This document shows positions 20,653 through 22,325 of a DNA stretch of 22,325 bases, one piece after another. The stretch comes from Colimorpha sp964483145 (GTDB lineage: Bacteria; Bacteroidota; Bacteroidia; Bacteroidales; P3). The first letter of the stretch is position 1. Every line of letters begins with the position of its first letter. The notes below the pieces were generated by a model, which did not search any database, was not told the DNA's origin, and was given only the letters and a program-made list of their open reading frames with translations. Location: assembly GCA_964483145.1 (NCBI GenBank), contig CAZAAK010000038.1:1-22325 (forward strand), written 5' to 3'. The position numbers were made by a program, and so were the translations under genes.

Positions 20653-21059
20653 AATCTGCCACAACGACAAAACGAATGGATCGGCTAGGCTCTCCCGAAA
20701 ATTGAAATAACATGCGATTTTGCAACGTAAAAGGAACAAAAATATTGATGCAGATTTCCATATTGACGGAAACTGCACGACCACGATACAAACATGCCAA
20801 TGCAACTCCCTCCGCCTAAATTCTACACAGCAGCAATTCCCGTCACCCTTTCCCAACTGACACCGCCACGGTAGCTTGCCTGCGTCCTGTATAAGCTAGT
20901 GGACCGACAAAGGTTTGTGCATTTGACGACAGAAAAACGGAGTTTGGATTAGGTTAGTGCAAGGCATAAGCAAACCCTCACCTAAGGAACTGTTCAGTCT
21001 TACAGATTAGTACAAATAAATAGCAGACCCTCACAATTCTAAGAAACAATATATCAAGA
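20653..21059. other. 407-nt gap without a convincing gene
   Basis: No long ORF, tRNA or tmRNA feature was recognised. The plus strand has two tiny ORFs (35 codons from 20712, 26 codons from 20793) with no start signals or recognisable sequence. No promoter with both -33 and -7 elements was found for the downstream prfB; TGCATTTG near 20918 is the closest -7-like string. The 3' part contains an imperfect 28-nt direct repeat. The gap could be the prfB leader, a decayed gene or an unrecognised small RNA. Confidence 0.6.
20954..21034 (+). repeat. Imperfect 28-nt direct repeat before prfB
   Basis: Copies at 20954-20981 and 21007-21034 agree at 21 of 28 positions with no gap. The most conserved part is AGCA[A/G]ACCCTCAC at their 3' ends (12 of 13). 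The period is 53 nt, and the second copy ends 25 nt before the prfB ATG. Confidence 0.7.
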
Positions 21060-22169
21060 ATGACTACAACCGAAACAATAAAAGACCTTTTGAATCGAAA
21101 GGAATCTTTACGCCGATTCCTCAACATAGATACCCTCGCCCATCAGATTTCCGAGGAAGAGAAAAAGACCGAGGCTACCGATTTTTGGAACGACCCCAAA
21201 GAAGCCCAAAAGGTGATGAAGGCCATCCAATCAAAAAAAGCATGGGTGACTGCTTTCAAAGAAGTTGACAACAGCTGCAGTGACTTGCAAGTGTTGGGCG
21301 AATTCTTTGAAACCGGAGATGCTACAGAAGAAGATGTGTTACAACAAATTGCCATTACACAACCCTTGGTGGAAGGCTTGGAGCTCAAAAATATGCTACA
21401 AGGCGAAAGCGACCATTTTGATGCCGTTCTTTCCATCAATGCCGGTGCCGGTGGCGTGGAGGCCCAAGATTGGGCCGAGATGTTGATGCGCATGTACATG
21501 CGCTATGCCGAAACCCACAACTACAAGGTGGCTGTGTCGAACATCCTAGACGGAGAAGGGGCCGGCATCAAAAGTGTGACCATGCAGATTGAGGGCGATT
21601 ACGCCTATGGATACCTCAAGAGCGAAACTGGCGTGCACCGACTGATACGTGTTAGCCCTTTCAATGCCCAAGGCAAACGCATGACTTCCTTTGCATCGGT
21701 AAGTGTCACCCCACTTGTGGACGACACCATTGAGGTAGTGGTGGACATGTCGAGGCTGAGCTGGGACACCTTCCGCAGCGGTGGCGCAGGTGGACAGAAC
21801 GTGAACAAGGTGGAGAGTGGCGTGCGCCTGCGCTACCAATACAAAGACCCCTATACCGGAGTCGAAGAAGAAATCCTGATTGAAAACACCGAGACCCGCG
21901 ACCAACCCAAAAATAAGGAGAACGCCATGAGGTTACTTCGCTCGCAACTGTACGAACGCGAATTACAACATCGGCAAGAAGAACAAGCCAAAATTAAGGC
22001 TAGCCAAAAGAAAATCGAATGGGGCTCACAGATACGTAGCTACGTAATGGACGACCGTCGCGTGAAAGACCACCGCACCAACTACCAAACTGGCGATGTG
22101 ACAGGCGTAATGGACGGCAAAATTGACAATTTCATCAAGGCCTACCTTATGGAATTTGGAGCTGTATAG
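21060..22169 (+). CDS. prfB: Peptide chain release factor 2
   Basis: 369-residue class I release factor that recognises UAA and UGA and triggers peptidyl-tRNA hydrolysis. The anticodon-like tripeptide SPF is in RVSPFNAQGKR, and the catalytic GGQ is in SGGAGGQNVNKVES, both diagnostic of RF2 over RF1 (PxT). The N-terminal region LRRFLNIDTLAHQI through DFWNDPKEAQKV is continuous, so the usual in-frame TGA with CTTTGA slippery site near codon 25 is absent and the protein is made without programmed frameshifting. The leader carries the direct repeat described separately. It appears monocistronic, with a weak terminator downstream. Confidence 0.96.
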   Translation: MTTTETIKDLLNRKESLRRFLNIDTLAHQISEEEKKTEATDFWNDPKEAQKVMKAIQSKKAWVTAFKEVDNSCSDLQVLGEFFETGDATEEDVLQQIAITQPLVEGLELKNMLQGESDHFDAVLSINAGAGGVEAQDWAEMLMRMYMRYAETHNYKVAVSNILDGEGAGIKSVTMQIEGDYAYGYLKSETGVHRLIRVSPFNAQGKRMTSFASVSVTPLVDDTIEVVVDMSRLSWDTFRSGGAGGQNVNKVESGVRLRYQYKDPYTGVEEEILIENTETRDQPKNKENAMRLLRSQLYERELQHRQEEQAKIKASQKKIEWGSQIRSYVMDDRRVKDHRTNYQTGDVTGVMDGKIDNFIKAYLMEFGAV

Positions 22170-22220
22170 ATAGTGCGAATATGATTTTTGTCTTGGGGTT
22201 AGACAATACCCGCCATCAAA

Positions 22221-22259
22221 ACCTATCAATAAATTGCCTTTGGGATATAGGTCTTTTTT
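22221..22259 (+). terminator. Possible prfB terminator
   Basis: ACCTAT (22221-22226) pairs with ATAGGT (22247-22252) and can extend by one pair past a 2-nt bulge. One C then six T residues follow. The loop is long (about 20 nt), so the hairpin is weak. Confidence 0.5.
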
Positions 22260-22325
22260 GTATGACAAAAAAATATTGCTGTCCGGTAAAATTTTTCGGC
22301 TGACCAAAATTAGGGCTGACACTTC

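Noticed and set aside
20712..20870. Two small ORFs (35 and 26 codons) in the gap before prfB
   Set aside because: No promoter, start signal, signal peptide or recognisable sequence; such ORFs are expected by chance.
21100..21160. Programmed frameshift in prfB
   Set aside because: The frame is continuous from the ATG through the conserved N-terminal domain and there is no CTTTGA or in-frame TGA.
22305..22312. Minus-strand -7-like TAATTTTG at the right edge
   Set aside because: The -33 position lies outside the window and no leftward gene follows; AT-rich chance matches are common.
1..22325. CRISPR array, transposase, integrase, tRNA or phage genes
   Set aside because: No spaced identical repeats, no mobile-element proteins and no cloverleaf sequences were recognised anywhere in the window.

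Overview
The window is a chromosomal segment of a member of the Bacteroidota, most probably order Bacteroidales. The evidence is internal. Four spaced promoters carry the phylum-specific -33/-7 architecture (TTG or similar, 19 nt, T[A/T]nnTTTG), and Shine-Dalgarno sequences are almost absent. The protein set is typical: a PorT-like outer-membrane barrel, DUF1015, an epsilon ATP synthase subunit without the C-terminal helices, and TopA without zinc fingers. Nothing points to a phage, plasmid, transposon or CRISPR locus; this is a housekeeping region with several unusual details.

Layout. (1) 47-2715, minus strand: pyrE, a secreted SUMF1-domain protein, hpt (hypoxanthine PRTase) and a small lipoprotein. 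Two nucleotide-salvage/biosynthesis PRTases flank the SUMF1 protein. A (TA)8 microsatellite sits directly upstream of the hpt -7 element. (2) 2803-4555, plus strand: a Nudix hydrolase and dprA, divergent from pyrE. (3) 4689-7725: atpD-atpC (F1 beta and epsilon only) followed by an MTA/SAH-deaminase-like amidohydrolase. (4) 7859-10352: gcvT from a strong promoter, two back-to-back hairpins, then a DUF1015 protein and a clear intrinsic terminator. (5) 10631-12982: topA with its own promoter, a long leader and a strong terminator. (6) 13068-19697: a compact six-gene run: a GT2/membrane/Rossmann/degenerate phosphoglycosyltransferase fusion, a PorT-like barrel, coaD, recG, a shortened GNAT and mltG. 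(7) 19748-20652: the SRP RNA gene (ffs) with a canonical promoter and terminator, directly abutting a ZIP-type metal transporter. (8) 20653-21059: a 407-nt stretch without a convincing gene but with a 28-nt imperfect direct repeat. (9) 21060-22169: prfB (RF2) without the programmed frameshift, then a possible terminator.

Together the genes cover nucleotide salvage, one-carbon/glycine metabolism, ATP synthesis, DNA topology and repair/uptake, CoA synthesis, cell-envelope glycan and peptidoglycan processing, and protein targeting and termination. No wholly new multi-gene system is evident. The best leads are the multidomain glycosyltransferase whose C-terminal phosphoglycosyltransferase part has lost its catalytic core, the SRP-RNA/ZIP transporter junction, the paired hairpins between gcvT and DUF1015, and the truncations at the CoaD C-terminus and GNAT N-terminus.
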